From assembly GCF_000429965.1 (NCBI RefSeq), contig NZ_AUCW01000013.1, positions 124,001-188,000 of the forward strand: DNA of 64,000 nt. Reading direction: 5' to 3'. The DNA comes from Desulfogranum mediterraneum DSM 13871 (lineage in GTDB: Bacteria; Desulfobacterota; Desulfobulbia; Desulfobulbales; Desulfobulbaceae). Below the pieces are notes generated by a model. The model was not told where the DNA came from. It was given only the letters and a program-made list of their open reading frames with translations, and made no database searches. Position numbers and translations under genes: made by a program. Within the stretch, counting starts at the first letter, position 1; the number at the start of each line of letters is the position of its first letter. Positions 35,765 through 43,617 of the stretch are shown here, piece by piece.

Positions 35765-35788
35765 CTGACAGGACCATGGTCCTGTCAG
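35765..35788. promoter_or_regulatory. Perfect 24-bp palindrome, candidate operator or leader hairpin
   Basis: CTGACAGGACC-AT-GGTCCTGTCAG reads identically on both strands. It begins 31 bases upstream of the STAS-like gene start. Either a dimeric regulator binds here or the mRNA folds into a hairpin just before the ribosome site. No T-run follows on either strand, so it is not an obvious terminator. Confidence 0.6.
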
Positions 35789-35935
35789 GGAACAAAAGCC
35801 TTACCCATAAAGTAATGCCAGGCCCGGAAAAAGCAACACCGCCGACAGGCCGGCAGCCATTGGCCGCTTCCCCCTCTTCCCAGGGGACAGAAGTTGTCAT
35901 CAGCCCCAAGAGCTACTGAACCCTTCCCTTTTTCC

Positions 35936-35963
35936 TTGACATCTCCATCGATCGCTTTAAATA
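35936..35963 (+). promoter_or_regulatory. Sigma-70-type promoter upstream of a small zinc-ribbon gene
   Basis: TTGACA at 35936-35941, a 16-base spacer, then TAAATA at 35958-35963. It points toward the short gene at 36056, about 85 bases downstream of the expected start point. Confidence 0.55.
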
Positions 35964-36055
35964 ATAGCCTTGTCTCCACAAGGGAACACGGAACCGACCT
36001 TTTTCCGACTTTCCAAACAAAGCGTCTGGCCCGACAGCCGACAAGGACAATCCCC

Positions 36056-36214
36056 ATGCCCCTTTTTTCCTGCTCCATCTTCACCAGGAAGCAGCAGCCT
36101 AAAGACGAAAAACAGCGCCCCAAGAGGCGATGTGCCAGCTGCAGAAGCGTTCTGGACACTGAAAAAGTCCTCTGTAAACCCTGTCAGCTGCGACTGCTGG
36201 CGCCCATGGAATAG
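36056..36214 (+). CDS. Small CxxC protein, zinc-ribbon-like, 52 aa
   Basis: Short basic protein with two CxxC pairs, RCASC near residues 29-33 and CKPC near 41-45, which could form a treble-clef or zinc-ribbon site. The N-terminal half is Lys/Gln/Pro-rich. A housekeeping-type promoter lies upstream, and an AAGGA ribosome site stands about 8 bases before the ATG at 36056. A longer open frame from 35894 begins before the predicted promoter and is not favoured. No family recognised. Confidence 0.45.
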   Translation: MPLFSCSIFTRKQQPKDEKQRPKRRCASCRSVLDTEKVLCKPCQLRLLAPME

Positions 36215-36266
36215 CGGGATCATCGCCACAGCCTCTCCGCCCCTCTCTCCGCCCCTGCATGGGGCC

Positions 36267-36518
36267 TCAACCCGTGGGTGGCTGAGCTCTGCCAAAACGA
36301 GCGTAGCAGCCATGACGTTGCTCCAGCCAGGCCGTCAGTCGCAGAAGTGCCTCTTCATTCAAGCTCGCCAACCAACTGGAGGCCGTGGGATACTCCTCCA
36401 ACAGCCCTGCCAACTCTTCCTCTGCCAAGGATCGACCGCAGCCGGCCTCAAGCAGGGGTCTGGGGTTCACAGCAAACTCCCCATCCGCATAATCCAGGAC
36501 TCGCTCCGACACCCTCAT
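36267..36518 (-). CDS. Hypothetical acidic protein, 83 aa
   Basis: Small, mostly helical and Leu/Glu-rich protein with no signal peptide or membrane segment. The ribosome site GGAGG lies about 7 bases before the ATG, which supports it as a genuine gene. It follows the thioesterase gene on the same strand after 43 bases and so is probably the last gene of the AsnC-domain/thioesterase transcript. No family recognised. Confidence 0.6.
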   Translation of the reverse strand: MRVSERVLDYADGEFAVNPRPLLEAGCGRSLAEEELAGLLEEYPTASSWLASLNEEALLRLTAWLEQRHGCYARFGRAQPPTG

Positions 36519-36561
36519 ACCAGGACCTCCATCGACTCTCCCCTACCGTCACCAGCCAGGC

Positions 36562-36984
36562 TCATACCCGGGTAAAGGTATAGCTGCCCTTGGCCAGGAG
36601 CTGCCGCCTCTCCTGGGTGCAAGAAAACACCTCTGACTCTGCAAAGACCAGCACAGCCCCGGACTTAACCACCGTAGCCCTGGCCTGAAGCAGCCCCGAA
36701 TCTACCCCGCGAAACATCTTAAAGGTAAACTCAGGGGCCACCAGGACCTCACCCCGGGGAACCACCGAGATGGCGGCACCCAGGGCCGCATGTCCGGCCA
36801 GGGATGAGATCACGCCCCCGTGGACCCGACCCAGGTGTTGAAGATGGTCAGGCCGCACCTGGACCCGGGCCCGACAGCACCCAGGCTCGACAGCCTCCAG
36901 TTCGACCCCCAACTCCCTGATAAAGGGCGCTCCGCTGAAGACCGCCGCCACATCCTGTGCATACTCCGGATTACGCACCTTCAT
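36562..36984 (-). CDS. PaaI-type hotdog thioesterase, 140 aa
   Basis: Acyl-CoA thioesterase of the hotdog fold. The motif HLGRVHGGVISSLAGHAALGAA near residues 50-71 includes the HGG...A signature and the position of the active-site acid in the PaaI group. The start was set at 36984, where GGGAGG precedes the ATG; a longer frame runs into the preceding gene. The AsnC-type gene ends 10 bases upstream, so they are co-transcribed. The substrate, perhaps an aromatic or hydroxylated acyl-CoA, is not known. Confidence 0.85.
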   Translation of the reverse strand: MKVRNPEYAQDVAAVFSGAPFIRELGVELEAVEPGCCRARVQVRPDHLQHLGRVHGGVISSLAGHAALGAAISVVPRGEVLVAPEFTFKMFRGVDSGLLQARATVVKSGAVLVFAESEVFSCTQERRQLLAKGSYTFTRV

Positions 36985-36994
36985 CCCCACCTCC

Positions 36995-37270
36995 CTACAT
37001 CCCCAGGGAAAACATCCGCTCCAGATCATGCCTGGAAAAGGCCTTAAAGGCCAGCATGGTCTCGGTCCGCTCGATCCCCTCCAGACGGTACATCCGATCG
37101 GTGACCAGGCGGGCCAGGTCCTCGTTGGCAGGGACTCGGGCAATGGCGACCAGGTCATAGGAACCACTGACCGAGTAGACCTCGGAGACTCCCTCCAACT
37201 CAGCCAGCTGTTCTGCCAAGCCATTGATTTTATTCCGGGTGGCATTGATAAGTATTATTGAGGTAACCAT
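36995..37270 (-). CDS. Stand-alone Lrp/AsnC ligand-binding (RAM) domain protein, 91 aa
   Basis: Encodes only the C-terminal amino-acid-binding domain of Lrp/AsnC regulators, with the typical IILINATRNKINGLAEQL start and the GSYDLVAIARVP strand near residues 36-47. The DNA-binding helix-turn-helix is absent. Such stand-alone domains can bind ligands or form mixed oligomers with full-length regulators. AAGGAG lies 5 bases before the ATG. It heads an operon with the thioesterase and a small hypothetical gene. Confidence 0.88.
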   Translation of the reverse strand: MVTSIILINATRNKINGLAEQLAELEGVSEVYSVSGSYDLVAIARVPANEDLARLVTDRMYRLEGIERTETMLAFKAFSRHDLERMFSLGM

Positions 37271-37311
37271 CAGCTCTCCTTAAACGTTAGCTCCCCGAAC
37301 CAACCATCCAC

Positions 37312-38286
37312 TCAGGCCGAGACAGGGTGATAGAATTTTAAAAAATTGGCCATGATACACTTCACGGTCTCCTTATTGACATGGAAATTCTCCCTGCCCT
37401 GGGCAAGGTAACTCTTTCCCAGCAGGCCTCTGTAGATGGTGGCCATCTCATAGGCTGGAAAATAATGCACCTGCTCGTGGCCGGCGACAAACTCATCGGC
37501 CACGGCCCGGAGGGTGGATTTGGAGTTGCAGCTGGCACTGATCACATCCAGATCCCGACGAAAGGTGGCCCAGAGATGGACCGGAGAGACCGTGACCACC
37601 AGCTGGCAGCTGGGGTTGTGTTGGCGCAGCAGGCCATGGATATGCTCCAGGTTCTCCAGGTTTTCCTGGAATCTGGAGACCCTGAAGCGATACCTGGACA
37701 TGTCGCCCCCCTGGTTGGCATAGGGACCTCCTGGCAGGGCAATCACACTGCCGTCCTCCCGATCTTCCCAGATCTCGGTCAAACCCAGGGTGAGAATGAG
37801 GACCCGGGCCGTCTGCAGCACCCGCCTGGAGGCCTGGCAATGGAGGACAAAGTCGGCTTCTGCCTCCTCCCGGCTCCGATAGAGGATCACCCGCCGATAG
37901 GGATCCTGGACCCGTTCACCGTCGGCCAGGGGCCACCAGCGGAGCCGGGGGCTGAAGGAGGCGAAGGTATAGTCAAAGATCTGACGCATGGAAAAGGTGT
38001 TATAGGTCCGTTCCCAGGCTGCACTGGCATGGACGGCGGCCGGATTTTCCTGCTCTTCGCAGAGATAACGATACCCCTTGTTGAGCAGGTAGGACTTGAT
38101 CTCCCGGGCAAAGCAGGAACCCATGGAGGCCATGGGGGTCTGGCGATCAATCCGGAACCCGCACTCAGCAGGCCGGGGGAAGTTGCCGTCCGCCTGAGGA
38201 TTGTCATAGGAGCCCGGCCAGACCTGCCAGGGAGCAAACAGGTGCTCAGGATGGACCAGGGACCGTGCCACCTCCACCTCGCTCAA
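37312..38286 (-). CDS. GSCFA-domain protein, 324 aa
   Basis: Member of the GSCFA family (SGNH/lipase-like fold, predicted to act on carbohydrate or acyl groups). The name-giving motif GSCFA is at residues 56-60, preceded by MASM. Later conserved stretches include LILTLGLTEIWED near 163-175, TVSPVHL near 233-239 and FPAYEM near 275-280. There is no signal peptide. It is translationally coupled to the upstream YgjV-type gene by an ATGA overlap. The actual substrate of GSCFA proteins is not established. Confidence 0.88.
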   Translation of the reverse strand: MSEVEVARSLVHPEHLFAPWQVWPGSYDNPQADGNFPRPAECGFRIDRQTPMASMGSCFAREIKSYLLNKGYRYLCEEQENPAAVHASAAWERTYNTFSMRQIFDYTFASFSPRLRWWPLADGERVQDPYRRVILYRSREEAEADFVLHCQASRRVLQTARVLILTLGLTEIWEDREDGSVIALPGGPYANQGGDMSRYRFRVSRFQENLENLEHIHGLLRQHNPSCQLVVTVSPVHLWATFRRDLDVISASCNSKSTLRAVADEFVAGHEQVHYFPAYEMATIYRGLLGKSYLAQGRENFHVNKETVKCIMANFLKFYHPVSA

Positions 38287-38807
38287 TTGACCGGGGAGGT
38301 GGGACAGGTCCCCAGCGAGGGCCTGAGATAGTAGCGATAGTAGCCCACCAGGTTGCTGGCCAAGAAGATCGTCTCCAGGAGCACGGCCGTGGGTGAGCCG
38401 GCCAAGAGGTTATGACTCAACCAACAGCCAGTACCCAGAAACATCCACTGGCGCATCCGCCGGTCTTCGCCGGCAAAGGAGCCCACGGTATTGCAGAGGG
38501 CACCACAGGTGCAGAGCAGACTGAGGGGCCCTCCATAGGTAAAGACTCCCACCCCCAGGCTGCAGGTGAGGAAGAGGCCCATCATCTTCTTGGAGGTGGT
38601 CCAGTAACCGACGAAAAAACGCAGCCCGGCCAGGACTCCCAGTCCGGCGGCGGTCCAGTGGGCCAGGAGCATGAAATGGACCGCGATCAGGATCGAGGAG
38701 ATGATCAGGCAGCAGAGGATCTGTCGCCGATTTTTAAACTGAAAGGAGAGCAGATCCGTGCAGATGGCGATGGCGACCAGGACCTGGGAAAGAACAAAGG
38801 GGGACAT
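38283..38807 (-). CDS. YgjV-family inner-membrane protein, 174 aa
   Basis: Integral membrane protein with about five hydrophobic segments, matching the bacterial inner-membrane YgjV family (LSFQFKNRRQIL near residues 20-31 is the typical first loop; GALCNTVGSFA near 103-113 is a later motif). The start at 38807 has a GGGAG ribosome site; an extended frame upstream lacks one. It overlaps the GSCFA gene by 4 bases (ATGA), so the two are coupled. Function unknown. Confidence 0.82.
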   Translation of the reverse strand: MSPFVLSQVLVAIAICTDLLSFQFKNRRQILCCLIISSILIAVHFMLLAHWTAAGLGVLAGLRFFVGYWTTSKKMMGLFLTCSLGVGVFTYGGPLSLLCTCGALCNTVGSFAGEDRRMRQWMFLGTGCWLSHNLLAGSPTAVLLETIFLASNLVGYYRYYLRPSLGTCPTSPVN

Positions 38808-39550
38808 GGCTACTCCCTGCAACAAAGCCGATGGAAAAAAGCGGGCCCTGGCAAGAGCAGGCAAGCGTCGTGCTTGCGCCCATGCCTGAACCTGTTTCGG
38901 CCTTAGGCCGAAGATTCATCCTCTGGAAAGTGAGCTCTGCCTGTGCAAGCTGTACTCCAATGCCCCGGCATCCTCGCCTCCCGAAAAGGTCATCTCTGGA
39001 CGGACAGGCTCCGGCTTGAACACCATGGTTCATCTTGCACCAAGCCGGATGGTCAGAGCCCGCCATAATCATGGTAGAACCTAGCCCATATCCCCTGCCT
39101 TGTTCAATACAAATCAGGTAAGATGGGAGCGGCACCCCCAGATCGCGGCAATCTCCGGCAGCAGGCGAGAGCTCTGCTGAAAAAAGCCGGTGACGAGCGG
39201 CTCATTGCGCCAGGCTGGTCCTTGTCCCTGAAAACTCATCCTTAGAGGCAGGCCAAGGGATTGCTTTCAACCAGGTCTTGGCATATTTTCTCCCATCTGC
39301 CCGGAGAGTTCGGGGAGAGTCGATCCTGCAGACAAAATTTTATGATCCAGCTGAGCACCGGGCCAATGGGCTTCACCTCAGCCGCCCCCGGTCGATGCAC
39401 CAAGACCGGCAGAATCGACAGCCCCCCTTGACTGAAGCAGGGGGGAGCACGCCGCGCTCCAGCTGAGCGGCTCTTCTGCTCGGGCTGATCGGATCCTCTT
39501 CCCTGCCCCTTCGGGATTTGATTCCAACAAGGCCCTTATGATACCCTGGA
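38808..39550. other. Long gene-free stretch (about 740 bases)
   Basis: No open frame here has a ribosome site or recognisable motifs. A CCCCCC/GGGGGG inverted repeat lies near 39421-39444. The region precedes a truncated AI-2E transporter remnant and may be eroded coding sequence, but no frame can be traced through it. Confidence 0.5.
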
Positions 39551-39907
39551 ATGAGAAGGAAAAAGCTACAGCCTCTATGCAGACTCGCCATCAGAGCAGC
39601 CGCACGCAGCCGAACCAACATATGGGCAAGGCTAACCGTCCGCAGGGTTATGTTGGCTGTCGTCGGGGTGGCCGTCTCCCTCTTTTCCCTTGCCGAGACC
39701 ATCCATGCGCTACTCTTTCTCCTCTGGATTCTGGTGATCATTGCCAGTGACGGCTTCTTAAAACCGCTGCTCATGGGAAGGGGGATCAAAATCCCCATGC
39801 TGGTCGTTCTCCTCGGAGCCCTCGGCGGCATGATGCTCTTTGGCATCATCGGCCTCTTTGTCGGCGCAGTGGTCCTTGCCATCATGTATACCCTGTTCAT
39901 GGCATGA
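39551..39907 (+). pseudogene. AI-2E family transporter, C-terminal remnant
   Basis: The 118-residue open frame matches only the C-terminal part of AI-2E/PerM-type transporters. From about residue 38 it contains ALLFLLWILVI, DGFLKPLLMGRG, then LVVLLGALGG and GIIGLFVGAVVLAI, all in family order. Intact members are 330-400 residues with eight membrane segments; the N-terminal two-thirds is missing and was not found in other frames upstream. The first 30 residues are basic and unlike the family. I call it a decayed gene. Confidence 0.68.
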
Positions 39908-40257
39908 CTGGAGCAGGGGGATGAAGAGCATGGCCAGGAGGCACCCCCTTAAGAGACCAACAGAGGTACCAGCAGGAAGGAGTGAGCGTAGCTGGTCTCC
40001 GCCGGCCCCCATGCCAGGGCATTGGACTCCGGGCAGAGCGCCTTTCTCCTCCTGCTCACGACCTCGACCGTGGCAGCAAGCACTGCCAGGAACAGGTCCT
40101 GCCTTGATATCGCCCAAATACTTTTTGCCGGTTTATTCTCCGTGGCAGGACCTATATCGTTGAAAGGCTGCTGCGTTCCAGCAACAGAGCCAAACAGAGT
40201 GTTCCAAGCCAGCTCTCCACGAGCTGGATTTAAGCCTGAACTGCGGGAAAAAACTCC
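39908..40257. other. Gene-free stretch upstream of the AsmA gene
   Basis: I see no gene, promoter or strong hairpin in these 350 bases. The AsmA gene's own ribosome site is also weak. Confidence 0.45.
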
Positions 40258-42696
40258 ATGGCAATGATAAAAAAAATCTTCACCTGGATGTTGATCAGCA
40301 CCCTTGCCCTCGGTGCTCTTGCACTCACCCCCCTCATCATCATGGCCGTCCTCGAGATACCACTCAGGCTCGATTCCATCAGGCCCGGGGTGGAAACAGC
40401 ACTCTCGACTACCCTGGAGCGGAAGGTAACCATCGCGGGTTCAATCACCATCCAGCCAGGCCTCAGACCGACCCTGGAAGTCCGAGGCGTACAGATCGAT
40501 AACCCTCCAGGCTGGACCGATACGGTTTTTGCCGCCATTGAGCTTGCCCGGGTCCAAGTGGGACTCCCGGCCCTCCTGAAGAAAGAGCTCGATCTTGGTG
40601 AGGTCACAGCTGTAGGGGGAAGATTAAACCTGGAAACCAACACAGCGGGAATCAACAACTGGCAGCTCGGTTCAAGAGCAGGGAGCGCTCCTGGGCATCA
40701 AGCCCGGCCCACTCCTCCAGCAGATGGCGTCGGCCTGCAGGCCGTGGACACACTCCGCCTGGAGCAACTCAAGATCCGCTACCGTGACTGCAGCCTGGAA
40801 CGGATCCTTAGCTTTACCCTGGAACAACTCCAGGGTACGGCTCAACAGGGACAGCCCCTGAAGATAACCGCTGCCGGCAGTGTGCAGGGCAAGCCGTACA
40901 GCTTCACCCTGGAGGGAAATGAACTGGCAGAGTTTCACCCCAGACAGCAGCTCTACCCGCTCTCAATCAGCGGTCAGATCGTTGCCAGCCCCTTTACAGC
41001 CAGGGGGAGTTTCGGCAGGAAGGGGGAGAGCCCACAGCTGGATCTTAACGCTACCCTGGACAAGATCGATATCGGCGCCCTGCTGGAGTGGCTGCAGCTT
41101 GCTGAAGGCATAGAGGCAACGACCGATCATCTTGCCCTTCGCCTCAGCCTCAGGGGCGACAATCTCCACGATATGGTCACCCGGTCCAAGCTCTCTCTTT
41201 CCCTGCAGGACGGTGCCTACACCCTGCAGGGTGCCGGAAAGGGAGAGGGCGTTCCCATCGCCATCAGCCAGGGGGTCGTAGAGGTGCCTGCCGGCAAGGC
41301 GGTGAGCCTGCATCTCCGGGGCATGGTTGAGACCACCCCGATCACCATCGACATCCAGGGCATGGCCCTGGTGCATTATCTGAGCAAACCACAACAACTG
41401 CCCCTGCAGATAACGGTAAAAGCCGCGGACACCAGGCTTGACTTCCACGGCAAGGCCGCCGTTCCCCTCTCCAATACAAACATCACATTGTCCATGGAAC
41501 TCCAGGGGGAGAAGCTCAACCAGCTTGACCAGCTCCTCAAGCTTTCCCTCCCTCCCCTTGGCCCCTACAGGCTGAAGGGGATCTTTGGGATGGACAAAAC
41601 AGGCTATACTCTTTCCAAGCTGGAAATCAAGATCGGTGCAAGTGATCTCAACGGCAGGATGCATATTAACCTGGAAGGAGAGAAACCGGCGGTGGAGATC
41701 CAACTGAGCAGCAGCCTGCTCCAGCTTGATGATTTTGAACTGGGTCAATGGACACCGGAAAAAACATCAGCAGCGGCTGTTGAAGAGAAAGCTGCAACCC
41801 AAGCGGAAAATAGAGAAGGAACAAAACGCCGTCAAGAGATGGTCTCCCTGTTCTCTCCTGAGACTCTGGCCAGGGCCAACGCAGAGCTGCAGGTCCGGCT
41901 GGACAAGGTCCAGTCCTCCGGAGATACCCTGGGCAGCGGTAGGCTGAAGATCAAGCTCCAGGATGGACGATTTCAGATCACTCCCCTGGAGCTGCAGCTG
42001 GCAGAAGGAACGGCTCGAACCGAATTCTCCTACGTCCCAGGCAGGACGGCTGGAGAAATCCAACTTGGGGCCAGGATCGAAGGGCTCGACCTGGGCATCC
42101 TGGCCCGTCGGGCGAAACCGCAAACCAAGATGGGCGGCCGGCTCCATCTGGATATGTTCCTGGAGGCTACGGCTCCCAGCCTTAATCAACTGATGGCCAA
42201 CGCCAGAGGCCACCTCGATTTTGCCTTTGTTCCAGAAAATTTTGATGCCGGCATCATCGACCTCTGGGCCGTCAACCTGCTCTCGGCACTGGCCTCGAAG
42301 GTGGATGAGGGACCATCTTCGCTGATCAACTGCCTGGTTGCCAGCTTCCAGCTGGAGCAGGGGATCATGGAGGATCGAATCCTGTTCATGGACACAACCC
42401 ATATGAGTGTCGAAGGCTCGGCACACATTGACTTCAAAAAGCAGCGCCTCACGCTGAGGGCGACCCCACAAACCAAGAAGCCGGAGTTCTTCAGCCTGGC
42501 CACTCCGATCCGGGTCAGTGGCCGCTTTGATGACTTTGGTATTGGTATCAATACAATCCTCCTCACCCATTCGCTGGCCTCTTTTATCACCAGTCCGATT
42601 CATGTCCCCCTGCGACGGATCTTTGCCGGCGAGGTCCCGGAAGATGGGGCCGAAGCCTGTCGAATGGCCTGGGAAAACCGGCACCAGGAGCAATAG
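40258..42696 (+). CDS. AsmA family protein, 812 aa
   Basis: Inner-membrane-anchored, mostly periplasmic protein of the AsmA-like group, which bridges the envelope and influences outer-membrane lipid and protein assembly. The N-terminal membrane helix lies at residues about 8-32, followed by the family's entry motif RKVTIAGSITIQPGLRPTLEV near 54-74. Many repeated beta strands follow, and the AsmA C-terminal region occupies roughly 540-780. Full length. It has the same general role class as TamB at 13.7 kb, but it is a separate paralog with no partner gene beside it. Confidence 0.9.
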   Translation: MAMIKKIFTWMLISTLALGALALTPLIIMAVLEIPLRLDSIRPGVETALSTTLERKVTIAGSITIQPGLRPTLEVRGVQIDNPPGWTDTVFAAIELARVQVGLPALLKKELDLGEVTAVGGRLNLETNTAGINNWQLGSRAGSAPGHQARPTPPADGVGLQAVDTLRLEQLKIRYRDCSLERILSFTLEQLQGTAQQGQPLKITAAGSVQGKPYSFTLEGNELAEFHPRQQLYPLSISGQIVASPFTARGSFGRKGESPQLDLNATLDKIDIGALLEWLQLAEGIEATTDHLALRLSLRGDNLHDMVTRSKLSLSLQDGAYTLQGAGKGEGVPIAISQGVVEVPAGKAVSLHLRGMVETTPITIDIQGMALVHYLSKPQQLPLQITVKAADTRLDFHGKAAVPLSNTNITLSMELQGEKLNQLDQLLKLSLPPLGPYRLKGIFGMDKTGYTLSKLEIKIGASDLNGRMHINLEGEKPAVEIQLSSSLLQLDDFELGQWTPEKTSAAAVEEKAATQAENREGTKRRQEMVSLFSPETLARANAELQVRLDKVQSSGDTLGSGRLKIKLQDGRFQITPLELQLAEGTARTEFSYVPGRTAGEIQLGARIEGLDLGILARRAKPQTKMGGRLHLDMFLEATAPSLNQLMANARGHLDFAFVPENFDAGIIDLWAVNLLSALASKVDEGPSSLINCLVASFQLEQGIMEDRILFMDTTHMSVEGSAHIDFKKQRLTLRATPQTKKPEFFSLATPIRVSGRFDDFGIGINTILLTHSLASFITSPIHVPLRRIFAGEVPEDGAEACRMAWENRHQEQ

Positions 42697-43068
42697 GGTA
42701 CCTTGAAAAGTCACAGAGGTGGTGACGGGTATACAGACAAGAGCAGCGGATTGGAGCGGTGAATGACCACGCTGGACCGCGCAACATTGCAGCTCTCTGC
42801 TGATAAAGCACAACTGCAATGCGGTGAGTGTGGTGTTGTCTGTGTCAGGGGGGAGCAGCACCAGGGAGGCCCTTACCCTGCGGAAAGACGACAGCATAGA
42901 GCTGCTGCCTCTGGACATGATCATGATGATCATGGAGCCGGGCCTGGCCGGCCCGGCTAGGTTCGATTCTTCTTGAGCCACCAGCCTGCGAAACAGGGCC
43001 CTGCTCCAGGACAAGGTTGCTGCCAAGGTCCCCACACCCCTCCGGGGGCAGGAGGGAAAGAGGAGGGA
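42697..43068. other. Gene-free stretch after the AsmA gene
   Basis: No supported gene. The first bases, 42696-42709, match the inverted end of the dispersed repeat (GGGTACCTTGAAAA). A short frame ending near 42977 carries a Met-rich stretch but no start signal or family match. Confidence 0.45.
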
Positions 43069-43548
43069 CTATGAGTTAACCGCCAGCGGCCGCTCTGTTG
43101 CAACGATCTCGCTGATCCGGGCCACGGCCTGCTCAACCGCCGTCTCCACCTCTGCCGACATCTGCTGGGTGAACTCCTTGATATCCCTGACCTCGATCAG
43201 GATCAGATGGATCTCGGCAGGCATCTCCTCGGGAAAACAGATATAACCGGTCTTCAGGGTGGTTCCCAGGGTAATGGCATGGGAGTTGACCAGGGCGTTA
43301 TTGGTGAAGATCTCATCTACGCTCACCTCCAACAGGGAGCCCGGTTCATTGCCGAGCATGCAGGCATCGACAATCACCGCCTTTTCATAGCCCTTGACCT
43401 TGTCCATCACCTCAAAGCCGACGGTGTAGACGATCTCCGTGGCACAGGGGATACCGAGTTCCTCCAGCTTTTCCACCACCACCACCCCGGCACGATCATC
43501 CTGGAGGTAGGGGTTTCCGATACCAATGACTACTGTTTTTTTATCCAT
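43069..43548 (-). CDS. Hydrogenase maturation protease, 159 aa
   Basis: Peptidase M52 family enzyme that removes the C-terminal tail of a [NiFe]-hydrogenase large subunit after nickel insertion. The N-terminal GIGNPYLQDDRAG near residues 9-21 is the family signature. Asp18, Asp61 and His90 are the likely nickel-sensing ligands by alignment with HycI/HybD. Full length. It lies directly downstream of the MvhA-type large subunit, whose uncleaved tail is still encoded, so that subunit is the expected target. It is the last gene of the hdr/mvh operon. Confidence 0.92.
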   Translation of the reverse strand: MDKKTVVIGIGNPYLQDDRAGVVVVEKLEELGIPCATEIVYTVGFEVMDKVKGYEKAVIVDACMLGNEPGSLLEVSVDEIFTNNALVNSHAITLGTTLKTGYICFPEEMPAEIHLILIEVRDIKEFTQQMSAEVETAVEQAVARISEIVATERPLAVNS

Positions 43549-43617
43549 GCGAACACCGTGGAAGACGAGAAACGAAAAAACACCGGAGACCTGCGGAGGT
43601 CTCCGGCGCAGCTGGGC

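Larger units (their letters stand above)
35735..36055. other. Divergent regulatory region around the palindrome
   Basis: No gene. It contains the perfect palindrome at 35765-35788 for the minus-strand STAS-like gene and a good promoter at 35936-35963 pointing the other way. Confidence 0.55.

Noticed and set aside
42940-42975. GGTTCGATTC, resembling a tRNA T-arm
   Set aside because: No cloverleaf can be drawn around it: no matching acceptor stem, anticodon arm or CCA-side pairing within 90 bases.
42763-42977. A short plus-strand frame with a Met-rich end after the AsmA gene
   Set aside because: Begins right after a stop with only GTG/ATG codons lacking ribosome sites; no family resemblance.
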